A DNA stretch of 64,000 bases from Anaerolineaceae bacterium (GTDB taxonomy: Bacteria; Chloroflexota; Anaerolineae; Aggregatilineales; Phototrophicaceae): NCBI GenBank assembly GCA_002699585.1, contig PABP01000014.1, positions 620,001-684,000 on the forward strand. The letters run 5' to 3'. The translations under genes were made by a program, and so were the position numbers. Every line of letters begins with the position of its first letter. Position 1 is the first letter of the stretch. The notes under the pieces were generated by a model. The model was not told where the DNA came from, ran no database searches, and saw only the letters and a program-made list of their open reading frames with translations. Positions 40,404 to 49,717 of this stretch are shown one piece after another.

Positions 40404-41321
40404 CTAACTCAAATCAATTGCATCATCATCCTCAAGAATCAACTCCTTGGGCACAGCGATTTTATTCGCCGCCAGGTAATCGACTAGGGCATCACTCAGG
40501 CGCATGGGTGCTTCATCATATTCTTGCTGCAACTGCCGTAGATGTTCCAGCATCCAGATGTACAGATCGGCCTCGGTATGCGGGTCGTCCTCATCCAGAA
40601 TATGATACTTACGAATCAACGTGATCGCCGGACGGTAAACCGTGTCGTACCACTGGGCCGCTGCTTCCTCTAACGTAATTTCTTCTTCGGTCTGATAGTT
40701 ATAGACCTTGTGGAACAGCCGTACATGCTCCAGCAGCACTTGATAACCACCTGGCTGCGTAATACGGATGCTCACCTGCTGGGGCCGCGTATTTTCCAGG
40801 CCAGTTTCATTTAAGAAGCGCGCATAGGCGGCGGCGCTGTCCCAGTCAGCGGGCGTCATATCCGGTTCCAGGTCAATCGGTGTCGCCAGCTCGGTGACAT
40901 ACGCCTGAATGGTTTTGAAATCCAGCTCCCGCGCTACCGATACGCGGTGGTTGCCATCCCGCACAAAGTACACATCATCAATCAGGTAGACTTCAATCGG
41001 CGGCGGGCCTTCCTGACTGTGGAACAACGCATAGATGCGGCTCCATCGCTCGGACATATTGCTGTTCTTGGGCAAAAAGCGGCGCGTAAAATCCTTGGAA
41101 CGCCCCACACTGCCGACGATCCGATCCAGCGGGATGTCATGCAAGCCCCGGTAGGTCTGGTTTTGCAGGTCGAGCTTATCTTTGACCTCGTCAAAGCTCC
41201 ATAGCTCCATCGGCTTGCCGCGCACCAGGTCGAGGATTTGTGAAAAGAACCGCTGCGAATACGCCTGGCTAAAGCGGCTGCGTCCCTCGACAAAATAATG
41301 GCTATCAGCATCGTTGTACAT
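40404..41321 (-). CDS. ParB-like-domain protein
   Basis: 305 residues from the ATG at 41321, preceded by GAGGAACACTTA; the frame is open further upstream but without a ribosome-binding site. The N-terminal half contains a ParB/sulfiredoxin-type fold with DIPLDRIVGSVGRSKDFTRRF and VYFVRDGNHRVSVARELDF, the latter being the nucleotide-binding GxxR-like loop (DGNHR). The C-terminal half is helical and acidic (EEEITLEEAAAQWYDTVYRP). ParB-like folds of this type bind nucleotides and act in regulation or modification. The specific role is unknown. It lies downstream of the methyltransferase gene on the same strand. Confidence 0.75.
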   Translation of the reverse strand: MYNDADSHYFVEGRSRFSQAYSQRFFSQILDLVRGKPMELWSFDEVKDKLDLQNQTYRGLHDIPLDRIVGSVGRSKDFTRRFLPKNSNMSERWSRIYALFHSQEGPPPIEVYLIDDVYFVRDGNHRVSVARELDFKTIQAYVTELATPIDLEPDMTPADWDSAAAYARFLNETGLENTRPQQVSIRITQPGGYQVLLEHVRLFHKVYNYQTEEEITLEEAAAQWYDTVYRPAITLIRKYHILDEDDPHTEADLYIWMLEHLRQLQQEYDEAPMRLSDALVDYLAANKIAVPKELILEDDDAIDLS

Positions 41322-41412
41322 TAAGTGTTCCTCTAATCCACTAATATGATTATAAACGCAATCCCGCTCCCCATGCGACGCGGAATGCCTATCATAAGCA
41401 AAATAGGTACAC

Positions 41413-42264
41413 CTATGCTCCCCTCTGCTCAGGCCCAAGCCGCAGCCGACCGGCCATCACGGGTGGGATCTGGTGATAGTTGCTCCAGCTAATCAGGCGC
41501 GCATCGTTGTGGTCCTCTGGCGGGAAGGCCGCTTCTTCCAGGCCATCCAGTACCAGCCCACAATCGAACGCATCGCTCAGCAAATCTTGCAGCGACCGAT
41601 GGTAATAAGGGTGCGGATTGGGTTCACCGGGTGCGCCCGCCCCCAGCACGGGCGGCATATCCAGATAATGCGTGATCTTGAGCGACAGCGTATCCACCAG
41701 CTCGCCGCCGACATCGGCCTTTTCCGCCATAAATACCGGATTATTAGAGTTGAAAGCCGGGTGCATGGTCGCAAACACGAAGCGCCCACCAGGCGCTAGC
41801 AGTTGTGCCACCGCCCGGTACATTGGGCTGAGCGTAGGCATGTCCATCATAGCCATCGTGCAGGTGATGGCATCAAAGGCGTTTTCGCCCAGTGCGATCA
41901 AACCCTGCGTGTCAGTGGCATCGACCACATCGTACTGAATAGGGGGCATCCCTGGCTGCTGACGGGCCAACGCGCGCTCAATCAGCGCCGCGCTGAAGTC
42001 GACTGCCGTCACGAGTCCACCTAGTGCTGCCATCCGCCGCGCCATGACGCCGCTGCCACAGGCGATGTCCAGCACGTGCTCTCCCGCCTGCAAATCCAGT
42101 AAACGCTCCACCGCTGGGCTAATCAGCCGTTGATGGAATAGGTTGCCTTCGTCCCCGTGCAGTTCGTCCCAAAAAGTCGCTTTTGCCTCCCAACTGCTGA
42201 GGCCCTGCTGGTTGAGGTCGTGTACATCCTGGCTCAGTTTTGGATCGCTAGAGTGGTCTGTCAT
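41413..42264 (-). CDS. Class I SAM-dependent methyltransferase
   Basis: 283 residues from the ATG at 42264 (MTDHSSDPKLSQDV), chosen for GAAGG seven bases upstream. Motif I is HVLDIACGSGVMARRMA, motif II is near GLVTAVDFSAALIERA, and the later strand reads FDAITCTMAMMDMPTLSPMY. These form the standard Rossmann methyltransferase core. The substrate is a small molecule or unknown. The C-terminal part (MPPVLGAGAPGEPNPHPYYHR) is typical of UbiE/Methyltransf_11-type enzymes. The gene is divergent from the propeller pair. Confidence 0.88.
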   Translation of the reverse strand: MTDHSSDPKLSQDVHDLNQQGLSSWEAKATFWDELHGDEGNLFHQRLISPAVERLLDLQAGEHVLDIACGSGVMARRMAALGGLVTAVDFSAALIERALARQQPGMPPIQYDVVDATDTQGLIALGENAFDAITCTMAMMDMPTLSPMYRAVAQLLAPGGRFVFATMHPAFNSNNPVFMAEKADVGGELVDTLSLKITHYLDMPPVLGAGAPGEPNPHPYYHRSLQDLLSDAFDCGLVLDGLEEAAFPPEDHNDARLISWSNYHQIPPVMAGRLRLGPEQRGA

Positions 42265-42420
42265 CAAAGAACCTTCGCTATCGCGCAGAGCGCAAACCTG
42301 TAAACCGAGTATACCCAATTCGATCATAATTTAATGGGATTTGCACCCTGTTTTTGGCCCTCATACATCCCGCTAAAGGATATATACCATCAGTTGACAG
42401 TCGGCATAACATAAGGTCAA

Positions 42421-42432
42421 ATCCTATAGGAT
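42421..42432. promoter_or_regulatory. Candidate operator palindrome before the propeller pair
   Basis: ATCCTATAGGAT is a perfect 12-base palindrome 20 bases before the ATG at 42452 and just ahead of the AGGAGG ribosome-binding site. A TTGACA lies at 42394-42399. Confidence 0.3.
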
Positions 42433-42451
42433 CCTTTTAGGAGGGACTTTG

Positions 42452-43570
42452 ATGGAACTATTGAATTCTGACCTGTTTACCCCCTGGCAAGACCCCGACT
42501 CCGGCGTGACAAGTTATATTTTGTCTAAAAAGATCGCTCCCGTGCAAGAAGCGTTCTACTTCGTCAACAATTCGATGACCGACGATAGCCGCTATTTGTG
42601 GTTTTATTGTGCTTACCCGCCGTCCGGTAGTGCCCAGCAAGGGCGTACCCTGGGCCTATTGGACTTCCAAACAGGCGAGATAAACGTCTTCCCGGAGACG
42701 CAGTTCAACCATGCCTCACCCTATGTCGATGTCAAAACAGGCGATATTTTCTGGGGTATGGATACGTCCGTTTGGCAGCGTGGACCTCGTCCGCAGGACA
42801 AAGCCGAACTCGTCGGCAGTGTGCCGCCAGAGCTTGTCGGTGCACGTTTTGCGGATCGTATCGCCACCCACCTAACGCCTTCCGCAGATGGCAAGGAGTT
42901 TTTTGTCGATACCTCGGTTGGCTTGCAATCCATATTCGGGTCTATCAACGTAGAAACCGGGGCTTTTGAACACTGGCATACGTTCAATCGCAACTTTAAC
43001 CATGTTCAGTTCAGCCCGACCGACCCTGACCTGATCTTGTTCGCCCAGGAATTTCACCCTGACCCCATTACCGGGTTGATTTTCCCAATTACCGACCGCA
43101 TGTGGCTGATGCGCCGTGGTGAGCAACCCCGTCCGCTTTTCGATGAGCCGACGGTCGTGACCCATGAATGGTGGGACGAAGATGGCGAGCATGTCTGGTG
43201 CATCCATAAAACGGGCACCTGGCGCGTGAACATCCATACGCAGGAAGTCGAAAACCTGGGCTGGCCAGCCGGAGCATGGCATTCGCATCACCACGCCAGC
43301 GGCAAGTATTTAGTCGGGGATGTCCAATTGAGTGAATCGTTTTATCGCGGCGCACCCTCAGAAGTGCACTTCCTCAACCGCGAGACAGGTCAAAGTGTGC
43401 GCATCGTTAAAAATCCGGGTATGTCCGGCATCGTCGGGGCCAACTACCACATTGACCCGCACCCGCGCTTTGTGGGTGATGGCCAGTTTGTGGTCTTTAC
43501 GACCACTGCCCGCGGTGAGGTTGATCTGGCCATCATCCCCACAGCCGACCTGATTGCGCAGACATCTTAG
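42452..43570 (+). CDS. Oligogalacturonate-lyase-like (PL22-type) beta-propeller protein, copy 1
   Basis: 372 residues from the ATG at 42452 with AGGAGG seven bases upstream. Repeated strand blocks (RYLWFYCAYPP, RTLGLLDFQTGEI, FGSINVETGAFEHW) form a seven-bladed propeller. The blocks FNHVQFSPTDPDLILFAQE, VVTHEWWDEDGEHVWCIH, AWHSHHHASGKYLVGD and YHIDPHPRF match the histidine-rich metal-site blades of oligogalacturonate lyase. That enzyme cleaves unsaturated oligogalacturonates in pectin breakdown. No signal peptide, so cytoplasmic as in that family. Other pectin genes are not present here, so the substrate is uncertain. Confidence 0.75.
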   Translation: MELLNSDLFTPWQDPDSGVTSYILSKKIAPVQEAFYFVNNSMTDDSRYLWFYCAYPPSGSAQQGRTLGLLDFQTGEINVFPETQFNHASPYVDVKTGDIFWGMDTSVWQRGPRPQDKAELVGSVPPELVGARFADRIATHLTPSADGKEFFVDTSVGLQSIFGSINVETGAFEHWHTFNRNFNHVQFSPTDPDLILFAQEFHPDPITGLIFPITDRMWLMRRGEQPRPLFDEPTVVTHEWWDEDGEHVWCIHKTGTWRVNIHTQEVENLGWPAGAWHSHHHASGKYLVGDVQLSESFYRGAPSEVHFLNRETGQSVRIVKNPGMSGIVGANYHIDPHPRFVGDGQFVVFTTTARGEVDLAIIPTADLIAQTS

Positions 43571-43654
43571 CCAGCCTGCTATTTGATAGACTTGCTGCCC
43601 TATATTTCCGTCATAAAGAGTAAATCATCGAAAAATCGTTTAGGAGAAATTTAA

Positions 43655-44755
43655 ATGGACATCTTGAAATCGGATTTATTTACGCCCTGGCAGGACCCTG
43701 AATCGGGTGTGACGAGCTATATTCTGTCTAAAAAAGTGGCTCCTGTGCAGGAAGTATTCTATTACGTCAACAATTCCATGAGTGCCGATGACCGCTATCT
43801 ATGGTTCTTCTGTGCGTACCCGCCTTCAGCCAGCCGCACACTTGGCCTGCTGGATATGCAAACAGGCGAGATGAACGCCTTTCCCGATACACAATTCAGT
43901 GGCACACCCCATGTTGACCCGGCCACAGGCGATCTTTTCATGGGCATGGGGACATCGGTTTGGCGGCGTGGCAAACGCCCTCAGGATACAGCTGAATGCA
44001 TCGGCTCCATTCCGGCTGATCTTATCGGGCTACGACGGACGGAGCGCGTCGCTACCCACTTAACACGTTCCGCAGATGGCAAAGAATTCTTTCTGGATGC
44101 CTTCATCGGCTTGCAAGCCGTTTTTGGCACGATGAACGTCGAAACCGGGGCCTATGAACACTGGCACAGTTTCAATCGCAATCACAACCATGCTCAGTTC
44201 AGCCCGACCGACCCTGACCTGGTGCTGTTCGCCCAGGAAAATCACCCTGACCCGATTACCGGCCTGAAATTCCGTATCACCGACCGCATGTGGCTCATGC
44301 GCCGTGGTGAACAACCGCGCCCCATCTTCGACGAACCGACCGTCGTCACCCATGAATGGTGGGATGAAGATGGCGAGCATGTCTGGTGCATCCACAAAAC
44401 GGGCACCTGGCGCGTGAATATCCACACCCAGGAAGTCGAAAATGTCTGGCCACAGTCCGCATGGCATTCGCATCATCACCCCAGCGGCAAATACGTGATA
44501 AGCGATGCCCATCCAGGCAGGCCCTTCTATCGCGGTGTCGCCTCTGAAGTGGGTTTCCTCAACCGCGAGACAGGCAAGAGCGTTCGCTTTATAGAGAACC
44601 CTGAAAAAACGGACTATATCGGCTCAAATTACCACATTGACCCGCACCCGCGTTTTGCGGGTAGCGGCCAATTTGCGACGTTTACAACCACGGTACGCGG
44701 TGAAGTTGATCTGGCGATCATCCCCACTGCTGACCTCATCGAGCGGACATCATAA
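43655..44755 (+). CDS. Oligogalacturonate-lyase-like (PL22-type) beta-propeller protein, copy 2
   Basis: 366 residues, a close tandem paralogue of the preceding gene: the start MDILKSDLFTPWQDPESGV corresponds to MELLNSDLFTPWQDPDSGV, and WLMRRGEQPRP, VTHEWWDEDGEHVWCIHKTG and IDPHPRF are shared. The histidine blades (NHAQFSPTDPDLVLFAQE, AWHSHHHPSGKYVISD, YHIDPHPRFAG) are intact in both, so both may be active. TAGGAG before the ATG is a good ribosome-binding site. The 84-base gap suggests one transcript with copy 1. The copies differ most in blade 1-2, which may change substrate preference. Confidence 0.75.
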   Translation: MDILKSDLFTPWQDPESGVTSYILSKKVAPVQEVFYYVNNSMSADDRYLWFFCAYPPSASRTLGLLDMQTGEMNAFPDTQFSGTPHVDPATGDLFMGMGTSVWRRGKRPQDTAECIGSIPADLIGLRRTERVATHLTRSADGKEFFLDAFIGLQAVFGTMNVETGAYEHWHSFNRNHNHAQFSPTDPDLVLFAQENHPDPITGLKFRITDRMWLMRRGEQPRPIFDEPTVVTHEWWDEDGEHVWCIHKTGTWRVNIHTQEVENVWPQSAWHSHHHPSGKYVISDAHPGRPFYRGVASEVGFLNRETGKSVRFIENPEKTDYIGSNYHIDPHPRFAGSGQFATFTTTVRGEVDLAIIPTADLIERTS

Positions 44756-44919
44756 TCTGTTTGCTAACGAAATATTGCTATCTTTCGCAGGGCGGTCGCA
44801 TAAACAGGCCGCCAGCTGTCGTATGTCACCAGGAACGTTGGCTATCGGTATACAACGTTATTCGTCAAATCGAGTATACTAAATCTAGTAGCGATCTGGT
44901 GACGTAAGAATATGCGAAT

Positions 44920-45543
44920 ATGACGAAGAATGATTCCAACGATTGGCTCAGTTTAAAACAAGCATCGGATATATTAGGCGTCCACCCGGCGACGGTCCGC
45001 AATTGGGCCGACGAAGGTAAATTACCGTTCCGGCGCACCCCCGGCAAGCACCGCCGCTTCTTGCGAGAAGATTTGACCCGATACGCCCAATCCCAGGGTG
45101 AGTTGCAGCCGCTGGAGGTTCAGGTCATCATTCAGAATGCCCTGGGCCGTGCTCGTATGCAGGTCGGCGACGGCAACCTGTCGCAGATGCAGTGGTACAG
45201 CCACATGAGCGATGCCGCCCGCATGGAAATGCGGACCCAGGGTCGGCGTGTGCTGGAATCGCTGCGGGCATACCTGGGTGCTGGCGCGCCCGACGACATG
45301 TTGGCGCAGGCCATTGCCTTGGGCAAAGATTATGCTGCGGTCCTCAGCGAAGATGACCTCTCGCTGCCAGAAGCCATGCGCGGCTTCTTTTACTTTAGCG
45401 ATTTTGTGATTGATTCCATTCTCACCTGGTCGGAATTGGCCCAACCGCGTAATTCATCGGAATGGGCGACCCTGTTGCGTCAGGTGAATGCCTTCATCCA
45501 TACGATGATGTTATCCATAGCGGAATACTACGAGGAAGATTAA
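44920..45543 (+). CDS. MerR/excisionase-type helix-turn-helix regulator with a helical sensor domain
   Basis: 207 residues. The N-terminal winged helix WLSLKQASDILGVHPATVRNWADEG with FRRTPGKHRRFLREDL is the BldC/MerR-like DNA-binding type. The rest (about 70-207) is an all-helical domain (LGRARMQVGDGNLSQMQWYS, ESLRAYLGAGAPDDMLAQAI, AFIHTMMLSIAEYYEED) of the kind that senses a ligand or partner. The gene ends three bases before dprA, so the two are probably co-transcribed. Two GTATAC words at 44847 and 44872 upstream could be its own binding sites. Confidence 0.85.
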   Translation: MTKNDSNDWLSLKQASDILGVHPATVRNWADEGKLPFRRTPGKHRRFLREDLTRYAQSQGELQPLEVQVIIQNALGRARMQVGDGNLSQMQWYSHMSDAARMEMRTQGRRVLESLRAYLGAGAPDDMLAQAIALGKDYAAVLSEDDLSLPEAMRGFFYFSDFVIDSILTWSELAQPRNSSEWATLLRQVNAFIHTMMLSIAEYYEED

Positions 45544-45546
45544 GCC

Positions 45547-46419
45547 ATGCTGGTGGATGAACTGGCGTGGCTTGCGCTCAGTTTACAGCCCCACATTGGC
45601 AGCAAAACCCTCTCCCAACTGCTGGCCCATTTTGGTAGCGCCAGCGGTATTTTGGCGGCGTCTCCCGATGACCTCCAGCAAGTTCGTGGGATTGGGGCCA
45701 AGCTGGCTGCCGCGATTAAGTCCATTAATCTAGAGACAGTCGACCACCAGTGCCAGCAGTGGGCGCGTGCTGGCGTTCAACTGCTGCCGCATTACCACGC
45801 GCACTATCCGCTGGCACTACGCACCCTGGAAGATGCCCCCGCCAGCCTTTTCGTCTATGGCGACATTCTGCTGCGTTTGCCCCAGAAAGCTGTCGCTGTC
45901 ATTGGCACGCGCCAACCGTCGCCCGTCGCCCAGCAGGCTGCCTATCGCCTGGGGCGCTTATTGGCTGATTCCGGCTTACTGGTGGTCAGCGGCATGGCGA
46001 CAGGCATCGACGCTGCCGCCCACGAAGGCGCGTTAAGCGTGCCCAATGGCGTGACCCTGGCCATGCTTGGTAGCGGGGTCCTGCGTCCCTATCCGCCCCA
46101 GAACCGCAAATTGGCCCAGCGCGTGAGTCAGCATGGGGCTTTGGCCTGTGAATGTGCCCCGGATGCCACGCCCAATGCACCGCGTTTGGTCTCGCGCAAT
46201 CGTTTGATTACCGGAATGGCCACCGAAGGCGTTATTATTGTCGAGAGTGCAGCCGATGGTGGCGCGATGCATGCCGCCCGTTTTGCCCAGGCCCAGGGAC
46301 GCCCACTGTTCACCCTCGACCTGCCGGCGTCGGGCAACCAGGCTCTTATCGAAGCCGGAGTGATGCCCCTCGCGCCGGATATCGCTGACATCGATTTTCT
46401 AACGCAGATAGCGGATTAA
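45547..46419 (+). CDS. dprA: DNA-processing protein DprA
   Basis: 290 residues. A SAM/HhH-like N-terminal part (LLAHFGSASGILAASPDDLQQVRGIG in two pieces) is followed by the Rossmann-like DprA core: VAVIGTRQPSPVAQQAAYRLG, LVVSGMATGIDAAAHEGAL, LAMLGSGVLRPYPPQNRKLA, SRNRLITGMATEGVIIVESA, and the glycine-serine-like block DGGAMHAARFAQAQGR. DprA binds incoming single-stranded DNA and loads RecA during natural transformation. Some conserved positions differ from the usual SGSLITA block (here GGAMHAA). It is probably in an operon with the regulator upstream and the GNAT gene downstream. Confidence 0.92.
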   Translation: MLVDELAWLALSLQPHIGSKTLSQLLAHFGSASGILAASPDDLQQVRGIGAKLAAAIKSINLETVDHQCQQWARAGVQLLPHYHAHYPLALRTLEDAPASLFVYGDILLRLPQKAVAVIGTRQPSPVAQQAAYRLGRLLADSGLLVVSGMATGIDAAAHEGALSVPNGVTLAMLGSGVLRPYPPQNRKLAQRVSQHGALACECAPDATPNAPRLVSRNRLITGMATEGVIIVESAADGGAMHAARFAQAQGRPLFTLDLPASGNQALIEAGVMPLAPDIADIDFLTQIAD

Positions 46420-46432
46420 GGGTATCTAGTCG

Positions 46433-46963
46433 ATGGCGTGGTGTCTGTTCCCGCTTTACATAGGTGCTGATCTGGAATTGCGGCAGCTCAAAGTCGCGCA
46501 TGCCGACCGCCAGTATGACCTGCTCAATGCCAATCGGGTGCATATTGGCCGCTGGGAATCCTGGGCATGGTCCACCACCCGCGACGACCAATGGCGTTTC
46601 CTGCACACGTGCCTGGGCCGCTATGCCAATCAACAGGGATTCGCTTGCGGCATTTGGCTGAATAATCAACTGGTCGGCATGATTACGGCGTCATTGGACG
46701 ATGATGGCGCAATGGAACTCTCCTATTGGCTGGACCAAGCTCATACCGGGCAGGGCATTATGACCCGTGCCATGCAGCGCCTCATGGACCTGTTGCAATG
46801 CCTGCCGCAAATCGAGCGTTTGCTTCTGGTCATCGCGGAACCCAACGCCGCCAGTCGTGCTGTGGCTACGCGTCTCGGCTTTGAACTGGCATACCCCGCG
46901 TCACCTGCCTTCATTGAAGGCCAATGGGTCCAGCGCCTGACTTATATCTATCTTGTAACCTGA
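46433..46963 (+). CDS. GNAT acetyltransferase of the RimL type
   Basis: 176 residues. The order LELRQLKVAHADRQYDLLNANR, ACGIWLNNQLVGMI, MELSYWLDQAHTGQGIMTRAM (acetyl-CoA loop) and LLLVIAEPNAASRAVATRLGFEL is that of RimL/RimJ-like enzymes that acetylate ribosomal proteins or small amines. AAGGGTATC is upstream. The gene starts 13 bases after dprA and ends the likely operon. Confidence 0.88.
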   Translation: MAWCLFPLYIGADLELRQLKVAHADRQYDLLNANRVHIGRWESWAWSTTRDDQWRFLHTCLGRYANQQGFACGIWLNNQLVGMITASLDDDGAMELSYWLDQAHTGQGIMTRAMQRLMDLLQCLPQIERLLLVIAEPNAASRAVATRLGFELAYPASPAFIEGQWVQRLTYIYLVT

Positions 46964-47175
46964 TTTCTAACGCGAACTTCATAATCTGGCGCACCCTCGG
47001 CCTGGTCGGCTGCGTATAGTCTATGTAACCCCCAATCATTTGGGGATTAGTTAAGCTGCGTCTGTTTTACAATCATCATATGGGCATCTACGCTAGGATG
47101 ATGGCTTGGAGATGATCGCTTGTGAATCATCACAGGCCATACCCCATACGTAATACACGAAGGAGAAAAACGTTG

Positions 47176-49665
47176 ATGAAGAAATGGTTTATGCACATCA
47201 TGGTGCTGGCCTTATTTGCTGTTTTGCTGGTGCCGGTCGCGGCCCAGGATGACATCACTCTGGAACCCTTTGAAGATGACCAGTTTGCGATTCAAGGCGT
47301 TGTGCCGCAAGGTTGGGAAACCCTGGCTCCTGGCTCACTGTCACCCGATGGCGGGATGACGGTGCTCGTACAGCAGGCTGCACCGGGCGCAACTGCCGAG
47401 CAACTGCTGCAAGCGCTCGCACCCAATTTGGGCCTGACTGAAATTCCTGAGCCGGTTGAGCAGTTTGAGGGCGATGCCCTGACCTGGGACCTGTATTTTG
47501 TCGAGGTCGAAGCCGGTGGCATGACGATTCTGGTCGATCTGGCCCTCAGCGAAGGTGACGGCGTGACCTATCTGGCGCTGCTGCAAACCACTGCCGAGCA
47601 GTACGAAGCTCTGCACTTCGACGTGCTGGAACCTGTATTGGCTGCCTATGCGCCTCTGGCTGCTGATAGCGCCCCTGTCGACGAAACCGACACGGAAACC
47701 GAAGCGACACCTGAGCCAGAAGCGACAGAAGTCGCCGATGACCTCTACACCGACCCCAACGGCCTGTTTGAGGTCGCTATCCCCACCAACTGGACCGCTG
47801 TCGAAGGGGATGGCTACGTCTCGCTGGTTGGCCCGGGTGAGGACATTAGCTACAGCTTCCTGACCTTAGAAACCGATGACCTGACAGCGACCATTGACGA
47901 GGCTCTGGACACGTTCAGCTTGCCGGAGGATTTTGACCGCGAATACGACGAAGACAGCTACCAGAACATCCAGGATCAGGCTGTGCTCGATCAATTGGGT
48001 GTAGAGTCACTTGTACAGGTTGTCTATGAAGATGGCACAGGCGAGGATGAACGTGTCGTCGTGCTGGCGTCTCAATTGTATGAGGGCGTGGGTTACTATA
48101 TGCTTTTCCAGGGCGATGTCGAAACCGTCCAGGCGCGCTTGGCCCAACTACAGATCATTGAAAGCAGCCTCAAAATCCTGGCAATTGAAGAAGATGACCT
48201 GACAGGCGTCGAACCCGGTGAAGTCACCCCGGAACTCATCGCGGAACTAGAGGGCTTCATCGCGCAGGCGATGGAAGAATGGGAAGCCCCAGGCGTGGCG
48301 GTGGCCATCGTCAATGGCGACGAAATCCTGTATAGCAATGGCTTCGGTACGCGCACCCTGGGCGAAGATGCCCCGGTTGATGCCGAAACGCTAATGATGA
48401 TCGGCAGCACGACCAAGCCAATGACGACCACCGTCATGGGTATGCTGGTCGATGAAGGCAAGCTGGATTGGGATGCACCCGTCCGCGATGTGCTGCCGGA
48501 GTTTGCGGTACAGGACGAGGAACTCAGCGACAGCATCACCATCGCCAACCTGGCATGTGCCTGCACTGGCGTTCCCCGTCGCGACTTTGAGCTGATCTTC
48601 AACACCTTTGATCTGTCTGCTGAAGACGTGATTGATTCACTCAAGACCTTCCAGTTCTTCACGGACTTTGGCGAGGCCTTCCAGTACAGCAATCAACTGG
48701 TCGCAACCGCTGGCTATGTGGCTGCGGCGGCTGATGGCGGGGAATATGGCAACCTGTATGATGCCTACATCGACATGATGCAGACACGCCTGTTTGACCC
48801 GCTCAGCTTGGAACATACCATCATCGACCAGGGCGACCTGGCCCAGTTTGACGATGTCGCCACATCCTACGGCCTGAATATCTATAACGACCTGGTCGAG
48901 AATCCGCTGACGATTGAGTACTTTGCGATTCCGGTTGCGCCTGCTGGGGCTATCTGGTCCACCGCTGATGACATGGCCCAGTATGTCATGCTCATGTTGA
49001 ACGAGGGCGTCACTGCTGATGGCGAACGTCTGGTCTCTGAGGAATCCTTGCAGCGCGTCTGGACACCGGGCGTGGACATCAGCGCCGATGCCAGCTATGG
49101 CCTGGGTTGGATCATCGAAGATTGGAAGGGCGTTCAGTTGATTGAACATGGTGGCAATACCATTGGTTTCTCATCGGAACTGCTGTTCAATCAAGCTGCC
49201 GACCTGGGTATCGTCGTGCTGACGAACGCCCAGGGTAACGCAGCCCCATCGGTGGTTGCTCGCCGCTTCATGGAACTGGTCTATGGTGTGGAAGACAGCG
49301 ACATCGTCTTCCCGTCCCAGGTTGACCAGACTGAGAGCGAGCAAAATCGTCAGGACTTTTACGATACATTGGTCAAGGAAGCAGATGCGGAAGCGGTCGA
49401 GCAGTTCAGTGGCAGCTACACCAGCGACGCTCTGGGTGACATGACCATCAGCGTCAACGAAGAGGGCGAACTGGTTGCCGATACGGGCGACTTCGTCACA
49501 CCCATCTGGCTGACCACCGACGAAGATGCCGACCCCAACACCTATATCATGGCACTGCCGCCACTGGCTGGGCAGGCTTTTACCTTTGAAGTCGCCGAGG
49601 ACGGTACAGTAACGGCCACCATCGGCATCGGACTTGTGGAATATACTTTCACCAAGGTCGACTAG
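47176..49665 (+). CDS. Large secreted serine hydrolase (class C beta-lactamase / penicillin-binding fold)
   Basis: 829 residues from the ATG at 47176, preceded by AAGGAGAAAAACG. A signal peptide (MKKWFMHIMVLALFAVLLVPVAAQ) leads to two similar beta-alpha domains (about 25-150 and 180-350) separated by an acidic Thr/Glu-rich linker. The catalytic domain (about 360-720) has SxxK at Ser411-Thr-Thr-Lys414, the YSN triad at Tyr504-Ser-Asn506, and the HGG motif at His658. A lipocalin-like C-terminal beta domain (FSGSYTSDALGDMTISVNEE, in pieces) follows. Enzymes of this type hydrolyse D-amino-acid peptides, esters or lactams. The two N-terminal domains are an unusual addition. A repeat-derived terminator follows. 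Confidence 0.9.
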   Translation: MKKWFMHIMVLALFAVLLVPVAAQDDITLEPFEDDQFAIQGVVPQGWETLAPGSLSPDGGMTVLVQQAAPGATAEQLLQALAPNLGLTEIPEPVEQFEGDALTWDLYFVEVEAGGMTILVDLALSEGDGVTYLALLQTTAEQYEALHFDVLEPVLAAYAPLAADSAPVDETDTETEATPEPEATEVADDLYTDPNGLFEVAIPTNWTAVEGDGYVSLVGPGEDISYSFLTLETDDLTATIDEALDTFSLPEDFDREYDEDSYQNIQDQAVLDQLGVESLVQVVYEDGTGEDERVVVLASQLYEGVGYYMLFQGDVETVQARLAQLQIIESSLKILAIEEDDLTGVEPGEVTPELIAELEGFIAQAMEEWEAPGVAVAIVNGDEILYSNGFGTRTLGEDAPVDAETLMMIGSTTKPMTTTVMGMLVDEGKLDWDAPVRDVLPEFAVQDEELSDSITIANLACACTGVPRRDFELIFNTFDLSAEDVIDSLKTFQFFTDFGEAFQYSNQLVATAGYVAAAADGGEYGNLYDAYIDMMQTRLFDPLSLEHTIIDQGDLAQFDDVATSYGLNIYNDLVENPLTIEYFAIPVAPAGAIWSTADDMAQYVMLMLNEGVTADGERLVSEESLQRVWTPGVDISADASYGLGWIIEDWKGVQLIEHGGNTIGFSSELLFNQAADLGIVVLTNAQGNAAPSVVARRFMELVYGVEDSDIVFPSQVDQTESEQNRQDFYDTLVKEADAEAVEQFSGSYTSDALGDMTISVNEEGELVADTGDFVTPIWLTTDEDADPNTYIMALPPLAGQAFTFEVAEDGTVTATIGIGLVEYTFTKVD

Positions 49666-49684
49666 CACGTTTCACGAATACCGT

Positions 49685-49706
49685 AGGGGCACTTCATTGT
49701 GCCCCT
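49685..49706 (+). terminator. Terminator after the serine hydrolase, derived from a family A palindrome
   Basis: AGGGGCAC / GTGCCCCT with loop TTCATT, followed by TTTC. The arms are those of the REP-like family A, including GTAGGGGCAC at the left. The central AATATATT is lost. Confidence 0.75.
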
Positions 49707-49717
49707 TTTCTATTTAC

